This document shows positions 25,099 to 39,848 of a stretch of 64,000 nucleotides of DNA, piece by piece. Made by a program: the position numbers and the translations under genes. The notes under the pieces are model-generated. The model saw nothing but the letters and a program-made list of their open reading frames with translations, did no database searches and was not told where the DNA came from. The number at the start of each line of letters is the position of its first letter. The first letter of the stretch is position 1. Source of the DNA: Manis javanica (Eukaryota > Chordata > Mammalia > Pholidota > Manidae); NCBI RefSeq assembly GCF_040802235.1, contig NC_133163.1:41126501-41190500 (forward strand), in the 5' to 3' direction.

Positions 25099-25129
25099 AA
25101 GGAATATGGGCATGAAGCAAAAAATGCTC

Positions 25130-25800
25130 TAGATACATTTTTGGAAAACAAAATACAATTGAAAACCAACAATGGATAATCCAGAGTGGAGATAAGGATG
25201 GATCCGAGAGGGTGATTCCAGAGAATTCAGAGATAGTTTATGGGGGAGGATATAAGACAAAGTTGAAAAGAAAGGAAGAAATATGGAAATCAAGGAAAAA
25301 CTTTTTAAAAGAAAAAAAAGGAAGAAAGGAAGAAAACCAACCAAGACAGCCAATAGGGTTCTAATGGAAGATCTTGAGGAAGACAGCAATGAAAGTAGAG
25401 GGCAAAAATTATTGGACAAACAATAGAATAAAAACTTTCCAAAAGACCAGTCTTTAGACTGAAAAGATCAGACAGTACTGAACAGAATGGAAGAAAAAAA
25501 TACTCACAAAATTCTAAAACATCGAGAATGAAGAGAAGATTGCCCAAATTTTGAGAAATAAAAACCAAGTTATTTAGAAAGGAAAGAAAATCAGGTTGGT
25601 ATACTTCCTACCAGCAACCTTGAAATTTAGAAGAAGATGGACAAAGGCCTCCAAGGTTAAGAAGGAGAATGGTCTTAAATCTAGAATTCCATATGCAGAA
25701 AAATTCTACTTGAGTGTAAAACAAAACAGACATTCAGATATACATACTTAGTTTACCTCCATAAATATATTCATTAAAAATAATTTTTTTAAGGGGCAAA
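25130..25800 (+). repeat. L1/HAL1-like LINE body fragment
   Basis: A purine-rich stretch with 'ccagcaaccttgaaatttag' at 25612 and 'ctagaattccatatgcagaa' at 25681 resembles the ORF1-side body of HAL1/old L1. The two minus-strand ORFs of 87-96 codons are reverse shadows of this purine-rich strand. Exact family unresolved. Confidence 0.5.
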
Positions 25801-26764
25801 TAGAGAATGGGACAGGGGATGTGAGTAGGTCAGCATGAAAAGATGTATTATACTCTCTGAACTATTGGAAATTTGATCTCCATGTAAGTGTATTATTTTC
25901 AAAATAATTAAAAAGGAAAGTCTTCCCAAAGATTACTAAATCGCAAACATCACCCTGTTGAACCACAGTTAAATTCACCTCCACTGGCCTTGAGGACAAT
26001 TCTTCAAACAGCTGCATGGTCTCCACGTGGAAGAGATGTCATCAACAGTAAAAGACTGGACATTTGTGTATTAGCAGTTTATAAAATAGAACCTTTTTCT
26101 GGCTAATCAAAATACCATAGAAGTCTGATTGTGGTTCTATTCTTCACCCTATCTCCACTCCTTTTTCATTTACATTTTTTCTTTTTTCTGGTCACATTGC
26201 TATGAACTCATACCTTCTATATAATCTAAGTATGGATTTCTTGTCATGAAAAACAATTATTAGCACCATTAGTCTGCAAATTACATCAAAGCTGTATTTT
26301 TCTAATAATAAACAAGTATGATAGTATTTTTTTAAATGCTGTTTCACATATGTATATATAAATCTATGATATAACATAGCTGTAATTTCTGTTGTGAGGA
26401 TGAGTGAAAATCAAAGGATGGATTGGAATAGTGCTTTTATTCAGGACTTCAAACTGAACCTCTATTGAACTTTGCTAAAGGGGAGGGTAAAAGTTGAGCT
26501 CTCACAGGTCCCTTTTCTCATGTTTGTGCTGATTCCTGTCAGTCATCTTGCCCAAGAATCTCACTGATAAGGTCATTCCTCCACTTGCCTATTGTAACAC
26601 TGTCAATCAACTTCAACCTCATAGTAAATAAACTGAGATCACTCTATTTCTCATGTCCTGCACAATGAACAAATAAACTTTAGACAAAATAGTTACACCA
26701 TTTCCCTGAACTTCATCTCATTGAGAAAAAATATAGACATAATACAAGACTTTTGTAGTGTTGA
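25801..26764. other. Unassigned AT-rich intergenic stretch
   Basis: Nothing recognisable beyond AT-rich unique sequence. Confidence 0.5.
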
Positions 26765-27250
26765 TCTATTAGTTTTCTACTGCTGTTATAATAAATTACT
26801 ACAAACTTAGAAGCATCAACAGGGCACATTTATTATCATCAGTTCTGTAGGTCAGAAACTGAATACAGGTCTCACTAGACTAAAATCAAGGGGTTGGCAA
26901 GGCTGCATTCCTTCCCGGAGGCTCTAGGGAGAATTCTTTTCCTTGCCTTTTTTGGCTTCCAAAGACTGCCTACATTCGTGGGCTTATCCTCCATCTTCAA
27001 AGTCAGCAATGGATGAGTCTTCTCACACTGAAGTCTCTCTGGTTTTTTGTAGCTGAAAAATTTTCTCCACTTTTAAGAACACATGCCATCAGATTGGGCC
27101 CACCTGGATAATCCAGGATAATCTCCTTTTCTCAAGGTCCTAAACTTTAATCACACTGGCAAAGTCTCTTTTGCCATGTAAGGTAACATGCCCAGAAGGC
27201 AGGGATTTGGGTGTGGACATCTTTGGGGACCATGATTCTGCCAGCCATGC
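26765..27250 (-). repeat. MLT1-type MaLR LTR, reverse orientation
   Basis: 'ctattagttttctactgctg' at the left, 'ctaaaatcaaggggttggca' near 26880, 'ccatcttcaaagtcagcaat' near 26991 and a right end near 'gattctgccagcc'. The layout is that of a complete inverted LTR. Confidence 0.8.
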
Positions 27251-27989
27251 TTAGCTATTGTTGTCCTTTGATTCCCTGGACAGGTGATCCTGTAAGGATG
27301 AAAGCATGATCTTGATGTTGGGACATTTTAAGTACTTCAGACTCTCTTATCAGAATTACACACTGATAACCAGGGCTCTCAATGAAGCAATCTACAATTC
27401 TAAATGGCATAAAAAGTAACCACATTCCAAACCTTTTAACTTACATTAACATAAGGTAATAGAGTATGTCCCTGATTTCAGCATGGCTGCCTGTTACAGC
27501 AGAGAAGAAACAAGCCAGGCTTATTGCAGCAACTCAATTTAGTAAAGAGACTGTGGGGGTGGGAGAGAGGAAGGGCTAGATTTCATATCATTTATTTTAT
27601 TTCTAAAACTACTTTTTTTTTTACTGATGACAAAATTAATATATGCACATTCTGGAAAATGTGGAAAATATACAAAGATGTATTTTTACGAAAAAGAAAA
27701 CTGTGAATAAGCTTCCATCTCCTGCATTCTCATTTAGGTTCAGATTTAATTGATAACAATTGACAGTAATTGTTGTAATACCACCACATAATAACATCCC
27801 CAGATATCCAATTTTCTATATTAAGACTAAGGGGTATCTTCAGTTGATTCTCTCCTCTCCCAGGTCTATCCCAAACTATGGGCCACTTGAAGATCTAACT
27901 TAGCATAATAACTCTCCCAAAACTGATTTGCCCAGATAATAAGCAGTTGATAGTAATCTTGAAATGTGACCACATTGAGGTCTTCACAA
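27251..27989. other. Unassigned stretch with an antisense L1 tail piece
   Basis: 27590-27745 ('ctggaaaatgtggaaaatat' and neighbours) resembles an antisense L1M 3' UTR. The rest is unassigned. Confidence 0.4.
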
Positions 27990-28200
27990 TGACAGTGGTA
28001 AACATTTATTGAGTATTTCTAATGTGCCATATAATGGCCTACAATAATTAACTCATTCAATTCTCACAACAACCACTTATGGAGTCATTGCGACTCCCAT
28101 TTTATAAAGATGCACATGGAGACACTGAGGGATTAAGTACCTTACCCAGGTCACTTGGTCAGCAGACAGCAGTCCTGGGGCTTCAGACCCCTGCTCTCAA
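27990..28200 (-). repeat. MIR SINE (extended)
   Basis: 'taaacatttattgagtattt', 'caattctcacaacaaccact' and 'cttacccaggtcacttggtc' define a reverse MIR. Confidence 0.8.
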
Positions 28201-28339
28201 CCTCACCAGCATCCCTGGAGCACCAGGATACCTTGCTCTTTGCCTCCCATAAATGCAATAAGGCCAGAGAAGACAGACATTAGAAAAATAGCATCTATAT
28301 TGAATTATAGGAAGATCTTTAAAGGTATCAAAATACCAG

Positions 28340-28550
28340 TAGCAACTAACATTCTATGATTCCTTATTGTGGGCCATAGACCGTGCCAGGCATTTTATCT
28401 CATTCAACCCACACAATGACTTCATGTGGGAGGAACTATTAGTGCCACCATTTTACAAATGAACAACTTAAATCTTGGAGAGGTTAAGTAACTTGTCACT
28501 GGCCACACAGGTAGCAGAGCCAAAGTTCCACCCCAAATCTATCAAACTCC
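28340..28550 (-). repeat. MIR SINE (extended)
   Basis: 'ttattgtgggccatagaccg', 'ccattttacaaatgaacaac' and 'gaggttaagtaacttgtcac' mark a second reverse MIR 150 bp from the previous one. Confidence 0.8.
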
Positions 28551-30504
28551 CTAGTCTGCCCTCTTATCTAATGCCTTTTATTTGATTCAGTGCTTGACTC
28601 AGTTCTGTTTTGCAATTTAAGGACATGGATAAAGATATGAAAGGCACAGTTATCACACTGCCTCAAGGTTCAAAATAAAAACTAAAATTAAACTTGACAG
28701 CTTAGGAGTGAGGCATAAAAAGGGGAGAATGAAGATGTCAAGTCATGCACATGAGGCTTCAAAGTAGCTCACGATGTTAGTGGAACCTAGCAGAGGCTGG
28801 AACCTAGGAAGGCTACTGAATATACAGTCAACCTGAGACAAATATGAAGTGTGGCTGCAGTGGCAAAGGTGTGGGGAGGGACATAGGCCTAAACTGGAGG
28901 GCAAAACCAGAGATCTGACAGCCCAATAAGACAGCTGAGCACTCCCCAAAAATCTGGGCACAAAGAGGCTACAGTACATATCAAATGAGAGAACTCCAGA
29001 GAAATGGAGTTTAGCCTAGAGGAGGAAATAAAATAAGTAAACAAAAACAGAAGAGTTGGCTTTAAATATTTGAAAGACCAGCTATTGTGTAAAAAGTGGA
29101 ATTAATTCCAGAGAGGTGAGGTAGGATCAACAAATATATTTTCAAGAGATTTTTACAGAGAAGATAAACTTGTTCAAGCTGAAGGAAGATCCTGCAAACA
29201 AAGTTGTTCAAATTGGGAATTGTTATATGTTTCCCCTTCACCTGGAGTATCCAGCCACAAGCTCATGACCACCCACCAGGAATGACACACAGGGGCCAAG
29301 GAATGTGTGGATTGGGCAGGGGATCAAAGGAGGACCATCTGCTTAAAGCTTATTTTTAACTATACACCTCAACGAATCCATGAAATGGACACCAGCAACC
29401 AAGAGGGAAGGGAAGAAGACAGGACATCCAGAAATGGAAAAACATTAGGGAAATAAGAAAAGATGGAAAACCTAATTTCTATTAATTCTAGGCTACTGCC
29501 GACTCCTGGATTTGCTCAGCGCTTTGTGTTGTGGCATTCATCGGAGAAAAGGAAGAATCCAGTGTTGCCTTGTTTTTATCAGGAATTGCATTTCTGCCTA
29601 ACATATTGCCAAATTGACTATTAGGCTGTAAATATGTTTCTACTTGTGTTGTGAAGTAAAGGTGCATTTTGATGGATGTCAGTAATGAATGGAATATATT
29701 GAGCCCCAAACAATTCCAGGCTGTTGGGAGGAATGGAATCTTAGAGAAGGTGGGTGGCCACTGGAGATGTGGAAAGAAATAAAAGACTTGAGAAAGCCTG
29801 GAATCTGGCCTTTGGAGAATTGTCAGATTTTACCTGTGAAAAGCAAAGATTCTATCAGGGGTTTAGTTTTTGTTCATGTTCAAAGACTACAAAAAAATTA
29901 AGACAATGCATTCCTTTATTGAGAGGCTATAATTTGCATAAGATTGTCTGGCATTTTTGATACTACACTGACAATGAAACCAACCTCATGTGTAAATGTG
30001 GTTGTGTACGCACCCACAATGCTTTCCACATCAAGGACGTGTGTAGTTGTGCTCTTCCAAATAAGTGTTTTTAGAGTTTGTATGGTTGGCAGATCAGTCA
30101 TGCTTTGTTGGGTATATATATCCTTTTTCAATGTGTGCCACACGATTATTACATGGAACTTAGGCTGCAAAACAAAACAAAAATCCACACAGATTTGTAC
30201 CATATGACCTGAGACCATTGTGAAGCATATTATTATTAAGATTTCTTCTGCCTTCTTTTGTGGTTTTGGAATCACAGTTTGCCACTAAGTAACTCAGAAG
30301 TCCTACTTGTAATCTGTCCTTCTTTGATGGGGTCATGAGAAGTGAATTATACCAACTATGCTTCTAATTCCAGCCAGCTTGTATGTCAGAAAGTCATTGC
30401 TATGATCTATTTCATGATAAATGACAACTAAAAGGATGCCAATAAAACTGGTGATCAAATTTGATTGTAATATCAATGTCCCCACTATATACTGGCCACA
30501 AAAC
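28551..30504. other. Unassigned intergenic stretch with mirrored ORFs
   Basis: The largest frames (119 codons minus at 29916-30275; 87 codons plus at 29944-30207) overlap on opposite strands. Neither has a recognisable domain or start context. No named repeat is seen. Confidence 0.45.
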
Positions 30505-30602
30505 AAATGAGTACAAAGAGCTGTAATGAAGATTAAATATAATATATATGAAATACTTCAATATTTGGCACATAATAGACATTCCATAAAAGGTTTATTG
30601 TT
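30505..30602 (+). repeat. MIR SINE, 3' end
   Basis: 'gtaatgaagattaaatataa' then 'tttggcacataatagacatt' is a sense MIR 3' end. Confidence 0.55.
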
Positions 30603-30634
30603 AAAACCAATACCTGGATTAGGTGTCTTTTTTT

Positions 30635-30775
30635 ATATATTCATCGGCCTAATCTCTATCATAGAGCTCAGTATACTAATGTGTTTTGCTCTGTTTACAT
30701 ATCTGTCTCACCACCCAACTAGTCTTCAAGTCTATATCCCAAGCACATTAATCAATGTGATTTATTGAATTACAA
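30635..30775 (+). repeat. L2 LINE 3' end
   Basis: 'catatctgtctcaccaccca' followed by 'agtcttcaagtctatatccc' and 'aagcacattaatcaatgtga' is the sense L2 terminal region. Confidence 0.5.
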
Positions 30776-31711
30776 AATGCAGACTGCTTGCCTTTGGACT
30801 ATTAACTTAATCAATAGTTTGCTGCCAACTCCACTGTCTTACAAAAGATTAACACTTTTTCTTAATCACATTTTCTAGTTTTCTATTTGTGCAATCTACA
30901 CATAAATCAAAGTTTTAAAAATGTTTTTGCATATAATTGTACTCTTGGAACTCCCACATTTATTAATGAGGTGCAGACTCAAAGACTGATTATTCTGGGA
31001 TTCACAGTACAGTTCTGCAGTGTAAGAAGTGTATGGTAGTTGACCGTGTACATTGAGACAAACATCACATCAAACCACTGAACCGGAGAACAAAGAATCT
31101 GAATGAGAGATTTCCTTCCTGGTCAGGTCTGGGAATTCCATGGAGACAAAATCCAGAATATTTACATATAGAGGTTGGAAAACAACTTGTAGGGAGACTA
31201 AGAGTAAAACCAAAGATTCCTTAACTGGCATCTAGGTGTTATAGATATCCAAATGGCAAAAAAAAATTCTCTACTGAAGTACCATTCTTAACATATCAGA
31301 ATGCTCAAGTATGTCTGGAAACACCTTGATGATTCTACCCTTTGCTAAGCCCCAAACTGGTTCAGCTTTCCCAAAAACAAGGTGGAAAGCAAGTGTCATC
31401 CAAGGAGGATAAAGTTTCCCAGTCTTCTTAGATCAAAGGGCCCACTCTAATTTCCTGATACTGATAGAGAAGAGTAGTATCATAAAATGTGGTGGATTTA
31501 TACAATCATGTTGATGCAGGTGGGAGAGAAGGTGTAAATGAATACACAGAAGACCCTCATTATGCCAATAAAACCCCCAATTCCACTTTTACCATTAGCT
31601 CACATGCCATTAAAGAACACTAAAAAATAAATGTGTATTTTCTCCAAATAGAAGAGTTTTGATCCACATTCTTGGGCCACAGGTTTGTCATTGACTTCAA
31701 ATAAAGACCTT
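30776..31711. other. Unassigned AT-rich intergenic stretch
   Basis: No gene or repeat family recognised. Confidence 0.5.
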
Positions 31712-31864
31712 TTAAAAAAATATATATATATATATACACACACATATATATATGTATATATATATACACACACACACACACATATATGTATGTATACATA
31801 TATATGTGTGTGTATATATATATGTATACATACATATATATACATATATATATGTATATATATC
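31712..31864. repeat. TA/CA/TG compound microsatellite
   Basis: About 150 bp of alternating TA, CA and TG units ('tatatatatatatacacaca', 'atatgtgtgtgtatatatat'). All four 71-91 codon ORFs over this spot (Tyr/Ile/His/Thr/Val-rich) are low-complexity artefacts. Confidence 0.95.
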
Positions 31865-32314
31865 ATGGTATCCACCCTGCCCCTCTCAGGCCTGCCTTAG
31901 TAGAAAGATAAAAACCAGATCCTACATGCCCAGTACCATTATCCAAGTCCTGATTCATAAATAAAGTAGACAGGAATGTTAGTCCTTCGTGTACTAACAT
32001 AAATGTATCATAAACATCAAAACATTTTTTAATTAAAAGTATGCCTAACCTTTTTATTAAATCAAAATCCCTGTATAATTTATATTCAGTTAGTCACGTG
32101 TTATTTAATTGCCTGTCACAAAGAGGAGATAGCATTCTCAAAATGTAATTTCCAGAGGATTACAAAGTACGGTAAGATGCCAGTCACTGAAGCTGTTTCC
32201 CAGTAATCAGCACCAAGCTCAACATTTTACAAGGAAAATTATGCTTTCCAAGACCAGCCACTTACCCTACAGAAAAGCCTGCCTATCCCAAGCAATAGGC
32301 ACCAGACATGCTCT
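31865..32314. other. Unassigned intergenic stretch
   Basis: Nothing recognised. Confidence 0.5.
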
Positions 32315-32560
32315 GCTTTGTTCAACATCTGTGCACTGAGCACTCACCACGTCCTTGACCCTGCACTGGGCATTGGGCATACAATCCTTTCGAGGATCTC
32401 ACAACCCAGTGGTTGAGGCAAGCAAACTAAATATAGTTGCAATGCAGAGCAGTAAGGACTCTGGTAGAAGACAAAAGCACTAAGATAATTTGAAAATTAG
32501 TACCTACAGAACAGCAGAGGATAAACTGACACAGCTAGCAGTGACAGAAGTGAATATGTT
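32315..32560 (-). repeat. L2 LINE 3' end, reverse orientation
   Basis: 'caacatctgtgcactgagca', 'ctgcactgggcattgggcat' and 'cacaacccagtggttgaggc' follow the antisense L2 order. Confidence 0.6.
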
Positions 32561-34813
<2,253 letters not shown>

Positions 34814-35540
34814 CCCTGCAGTCAGCCGACCCACAGGCCCTGGAGACGAAGGAGCCCAAAGCGTCCCAGAGTCCCGCAGCTCGTGGGGCCCGCCCGCAGG
34901 CACCACGCCCGCCCACACGGAGCGACGAGGGCCTGCCCTCTTCCCCTCAAGGAGTTTGTTTGGGAGGACAGGCCAAAAAGCACGCGTGTGGAAGTGAGGA
35001 GGGGAGACAGAAATGAGAAAGAGAAGAAGGCAATACAAGATGGATTCCTAGTCAGATGAGCTTTCCAGGAACTAGGGCTGCATCCTGCCCCGAACTCCGC
35101 GAGGCAGCAGGAAACGTCTCAGAGCAGTCCTATCCAAGGGACGAGGAAGTCGGGACATTTTCTCCAACTACCAAAGTTCCTTTTGGGTCATTAACTCTCC
35201 ACCATTCCAAACTCAGCTGCTGCTTGAGAGGAAACTTCAGGTGTTGGGCAGGTGCTCGCGGTACAACTCCAGCAGCTCGGCGGGACGGTGAGAGCTGAGA
35301 GGAGGCGAGGGGAGCCCCAGCAGCGCCCACTACGAGCAGAGAATCGGAAGGGCAGGGAATGGTGACTAACCACCGTAGCCCTGGCTTTCAAAAAAGGGAA
35401 AACTGGGATCTGTAACCGATCTTGGAGATGTTGACGTTAATGTGGGAGCAATAAATATACTATTACAGGGTTAGTTTGAAGTACCTTAAAGAGGAAGCAA
35501 AATGACCCTCCCCTCTCAGAGATACAACTGATATGATACA

Positions 35541-35576
35541 CACATGCACGCGCACACACACGTGCACATACACACG
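35541..35576. repeat. CA microsatellite (imperfect)
   Basis: 'acacacatgcacgcgcacac' followed by more CA units. Confidence 0.8.
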
Positions 35577-35594
35577 AACAGGGGTCATAGGAAA

Positions 35595-35745
35595 GAGCCC
35601 AGGATTTAGAATTAGACAGATGGGGACTCAAATCTTGCTATTGGATGACCTTGAGCAATTTAAATAATCTCTGGTTCTCTGTTTTATTGTCGGTGAAGAA
35701 CAAGACCTATTTTATAATTTTGTTCTGAGGCTTAGATCTCCTAAT
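35595..35745 (+). repeat. MIR SINE
   Basis: 'tggatgaccttgagcaattt', 'aatctctggttctctgtttt' and 'cggtgaagaacaagacctat' are the sense MIR core. Confidence 0.75.
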
Positions 35746-35927
35746 CAGATCAATATGCCTTAAATTAGATCATTACAGTTATTAACTAAGGACTTTTCAT
35801 CTTCTAATACTAACTCTTTTCTTTAATTTTCAACTTTCAAATTTCTAGATAAGGATAGATGAACAAAGGTTTTATGACTATTCTAAATTGAGGGTGTTTG
35901 TCCCCTCAGATTTATAACTTTTCAATA

Positions 35928-36190
35928 GTAGGCAGTATAGCACAACAGTTAATAGTGAAGGCTCATGAGTTCAGTTGATCTGCATTCAAATCCCAGCTCA
36001 GCCTCCTATTACCATGTGGCTATGACCATAGTCTGTAAAAAACTGGGAATTTTAGTTCTCTCATCAGTAAAATGAAGCCAGTAATAGTGCCTAGCTTATA
36101 AGGTTTGGTAAGGATAAAAATCAAATAATTCAAGTACAGCACTGTGCCCAGTGCCAGCGCCCAATGAATGTTCAATAACCATTCCCTAAT
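35928..36190 (+). repeat. MIR SINE, nearly full length
   Basis: It begins with the tRNA-like head 'gcagtatagcacaacagtta' and continues through 'tgcattcaaatcccagctca'. It ends with 'gcccaatgaatgttcaataa'. The head is tRNA-derived, but this is not a tRNA gene. Confidence 0.85.
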
Positions 36191-37599
36191 AATAGCTACG
36201 GTATCTAATAGTGATGGGGTGGGGTAATGATGAAAGCACAAACTATAGGCAGCATCAACCTAAAGCTTTAACACTATTGATTTTCCCATCCTTCCATACT
36301 TTTATCCTGGTCCTGCTATAGCATTCCTTGCTGTGGTAAGATTACTTAGATATTTACTACACCATCTATATCACACTGACTTCTAATTGCTTCACTTTTC
36401 ATGAAGATGCCAGAGACAAGGTCACCACCTAACCTAGCTCTGCCATTGGTACAGACCTGTTTGGGAGGCCAGGATACCAAGGAGGCAAGAATACACTACT
36501 TCTTACTGGCAACATTAACTCAATAAACCTCCCAAGGGCACAATAAAAATGCAGTAGCCAGCAGTCTTAATGAGGACATGCTCAGAGCACAGTGAAATCT
36601 TATGATGTGCTCAGTGTCTTGTGGAATTCATACAAATTTGATTTAGCAACATTAGATTTGTTTCTCAAAAATTAGCAACGATTTGAAATAATTGTCTCTT
36701 ATTTTAGCTGTCATCGCAAATTACAAGTGTTATGGCATTGTTTATAATTCAGGGATGTGACCACAAAAATCTGCCTTTTAGCTGTAGGCAGATGTAAGTG
36801 GAGTTTACCTCCATTAATTTTGACACATGCCAAATGTTTCTTTAAGGCCTTTTATCAGAGTGTTACATATATTGGGACACATGAAAAACCTATTTTTGCA
36901 GATCACTTTAAAAGGTTGCCTCTACTCTATCATTATGACATTTCAAATAAATCTTTGTCTCTTTTACTCCAAAAATCTCTTCAACTATGCCCCATGTTTT
37001 GTTCTCCACCAAACCCCTACAGCCACAAATACTGGGATGGCTCTAATCCCTTATAAACTGGAATGGCTAAGAAAAAGAAGTATGAGAAATGTGTTAGGCC
37101 CTTCGAGAATGCCTAGATTCCACTTCTCAGGAACTGCTCTCCTTGGAGTTAGAGGTAATAATAGAAATAATGGTCACACTGAAGTGATATTATCATATGC
37201 AATGCCGAAGGGTAGCTGGTGGGGGGGGTGTATAAAAGGGACAGTGTAGAGTGGATATTAGTGACTGCCACCAGATGAAAGAACATTTATCAACTATTTC
37301 AAAGACACCAAGATCAATCTGGAAAGAGATCATGATAGAAATGAGTTGAATATGTTCTAATCAGGGACTTATGGGGATTTTTCAAAGTGATGATCTGGCA
37401 AGTATAAAAATCTCCTACAGAGTCACTTGAAAACTAATCACTCAGCATGTGGGTCTATCAATTGAATTAATAGGCAAAAGAAGAAAAACACTGCATAGAA
37501 GTATATCATCTAGTTGAAAGTCACAGCCTATAATCTCACTTCTGTGGAATAGAATTGAGGGACTTGAGCCTAAAAAGTCAGCCCCTCTGAAAAGCTAAA
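36191..37599. other. Unassigned intergenic stretch
   Basis: Two overlapping plus frames (36757-37056 and 36827-37249, 99 and 140 codons) occupy AT-rich DNA in different frames. I recognise no domain, splice layout or codon pattern in either. No named repeat is seen. Confidence 0.4.
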
Positions 37600-37725
37600 T
37601 TAATGTGTGACCCAGAGCATCTGTACCTTGGACAATTTCCTTAACCTCTCTATGCTTCAGTGTCCTGAACTGTTCATGAAAGTACAAATATAAAGTATAC
37701 AGTAAAAATACTCAGTAAGTATTTT
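37600..37725 (+). repeat. MIR SINE
   Basis: 'gtgtgacccagagcatctgt', 'ttccttaacctctctatgct' and a 3' end 'aaaaatactcagtaag' form a sense MIR. Confidence 0.65.
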
Positions 37726-37889
37726 TGTTGTTAATTTTATTGTTGTCAGTTTCAGTACTCTTATTACTACTGCTAAAATGCTATTTCTACAAATTCAGCC
37801 ATAGGAAAGCCTCTTGGGCTCTGCTGAACTTTTCAATCACTTCTAACAAGCATACAAATAGCTAGTTTCTCAGCTGTGGCAAAAACTAC

Positions 37890-38225
37890 TGGTTATCCAC
37901 TAATGTCCATCCTCCCCTCTTGGTTTTCCTCACTAGTCATCCCTTCTTAGTGTCCTCAGCAGGTTCTCTTACTTCTCCCTCACCTCGTAATATAGGGGCA
38001 CCCAGGGCTCATACCTCGGATCTCTACACTTCATCTATGCTCATCCCTCAGAGATCTTTCATCCATCCAGTCTCTTGGCTTGAAACACCATCTATATGCA
38101 GACCATTCAAGATTACTGTATCTGATGCAGACCTTTTGGTCACTGATGTATTCCAGGCAGGCACCTCAAAGAGTGTCTGGTATATAATAGGTCCTAAATA
38201 AAAACTTGTTGAATGAATAAATGAT
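37890..38225 (+). repeat. L2 LINE 3' end
   Basis: A diverged body ends in 'aaagagtgtctggtatataa' and 'taggtcctaaataaaaactt', then 'gttgaatgaataaatga', the characteristic sense L2 terminus. Confidence 0.65.
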
Positions 38226-38844
38226 TTATTAATGTTTATTGCTTTTATTTTGCTTACTAATAATTATTTATTTAATTAATGTTTATTACACCAATGTTTA
38301 TTGGAAGCCATGGATACTCAGAATAAGCTACATTTCTCAGCCTCTCTTGCAGTTAGATATAGCACGTTGGAAAGACGAAAGGCTGTAAGAGAAGTCATGT
38401 GTGTTATAGCAAACATCAATAATGACATCTACTGACCTCAATAATCTTAGTTTTCACCCCTCATTATGAAAATCAGACAGAACTCATTTAGCATAGAAGA
38501 AATTTCACATACCTCATTAGCCTTTACGGGAAATCATTGATATTGATAATAATGATCTTGATTTATCAGTATATCAAAATAAATTCTCTTTGCCAACAGC
38601 ACATGTATATTTACATTTAGTAAAGATTATAGATAGATATAAAATATTTAGAAATACAGTTAAAATAAGTCTTAGAACTTTACCTGGAAATCTAGCATTT
38701 CCCATTAATGTCAGTTAAAAAAACTTTTTGCTAGATGCAAAATTAAATAAACTGCTAATTTTAAAGTCTCTTATAAGGTGTTAGAATATCTAGTGAAGAA
38801 ATGCAAACATTGGAAGACTGAGAGATGTGTTGGTCTCAGGTGAT
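38226..38844. other. Unassigned AT-rich stretch
   Basis: Very AT-rich, with 'aatgtttatt'-type words repeated at 38231-38300. No gene is recognised. Confidence 0.5.
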
Positions 38845-39085
38845 ATTTCACTCATTCATGCAATAAATAACAACCAATGTGTAAGGCCCTGTGTTAGGTA
38901 CTGTGGACTTGCAAAGCTTGTACATGTTTGAAGTCCATGTTTTCATGGCAATTGTGATCTAGGAATGAGATGAGATGTTCACTCAGAAAATAATTCAAGA
39001 CAGGATACAGTAGGTGTACTAGGGGAGGAAAGAGCAAAGACCTACAGAGGACAGAGAAAAAGGAAGCCTTGATCTGGAATTTAAA
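38845..39085 (-). repeat. L2 LINE 3' region, reverse orientation
   Basis: 'cactcattcatgcaataaat', 'taaggccctgtgttaggtac' and 'gaaagagcaaagacctacag' follow antisense L2 order. Confidence 0.65.
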
Positions 39086-39317
39086 TAATTAATGATCCAA
39101 GAATCCATCAAGCTGAGCCAATCCCATAAAGAGGCAAATCTGCAATATTCCACTGGGGGCCTTAAAGATGGTTCATCTGAAAATGTCCTGCAGCAAAATT
39201 CTGCCTCTTATAGTTTCCTTTCCTTATCATTAAGGAATCAGATGGTTTCAGTCTATCACCCCTCCTGTACTTCCTTTATCCCACCATCATGACCATTTGT
39301 TCCCAGGTGCTGGTTCA

Positions 39318-39515
39318 TGAATAATAGTTCTAATAGCTAAGACTAACGGATCACCCATTATGTACCAAGCACTGTTCCAAGTACTCCATTTAATCATCAC
39401 AACAACAGTATGTGATAACTACTATTATTACCTCCATTTTATAGAAAAGCAAACCAAGTCATAGAACAGCTAAATAACTGTCTGAAGGTCATACTGCTAG
39501 TAAATGGTGGTAAAT
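39318..39515 (-). repeat. MIR SINE (extended)
   Basis: 'tgtaccaagcactgttccaa', 'ctccattttatagaaaagca' and 'tctgaaggtcatactgctag' mark a reverse MIR. Confidence 0.8.
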
Positions 39516-39534
39516 AGACAAAATGTTCACCATT

Positions 39535-39848
39535 ACATGTCAAACTGAAAAAAAAAAAAGGAAAATGTAATAACTGACATTTTACTAATATTTTACAAAT
39601 ATTAATTCTATATAAAAATGTAATTGTACATGAAAATACATACAATTTAAAGAACTGTCATGTGTTCTGAGATTATGCTCAAATGCCTAAACTTTTATGA
39701 AATGATAGTCAAAGTTACACAATCACCATTTTTTTAAAACAGGCCCATAGAATTCTAAATCCGCTGAGCTCTCTCTCCTGCCTCAGGAGCAAACCCTGCT
39801 GCCCGGTTTGTCCTCCCACAGCCTCATCCCCAGCCAGCCTCCACTGCA
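39535..39848 (+). repeat. 0.31-kb direct duplication, copy 1
   Basis: 'ttctgagattatgctcaaat' through 'aggcccatagaattctaaat' and 'tcctgcctcaggagcaaacc' recurs at 41673-41988 in the same orientation, 2.1 kb away. Both copies carry a poly-T tract followed by 'aacag', which looks like a splice acceptor. No family is recognised. Confidence 0.85.

Noticed and set aside
29916..30275. 119-codon minus-strand ORF with an 87-codon opposite frame
   Set aside because: No recognisable domain, splice context or codon bias; the mirrored frames suggest chance.
31600..31964. Four overlapping ORFs of 70-91 codons rich in Tyr, Ile, His and Thr
   Set aside because: They translate the TA/CA microsatellite at 31712-31864 and carry no real protein signal.
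35928..35995. tRNA-like sequence
   Set aside because: It is the tRNA-derived head of a MIR SINE and is followed by the MIR core; no tRNA gene fold was accepted.
36827..37249. 140-codon plus-strand ORF overlapping a 99-codon frame
   Set aside because: Two different frames over the same DNA with no recognised family. Without conservation data I do not call a gene.
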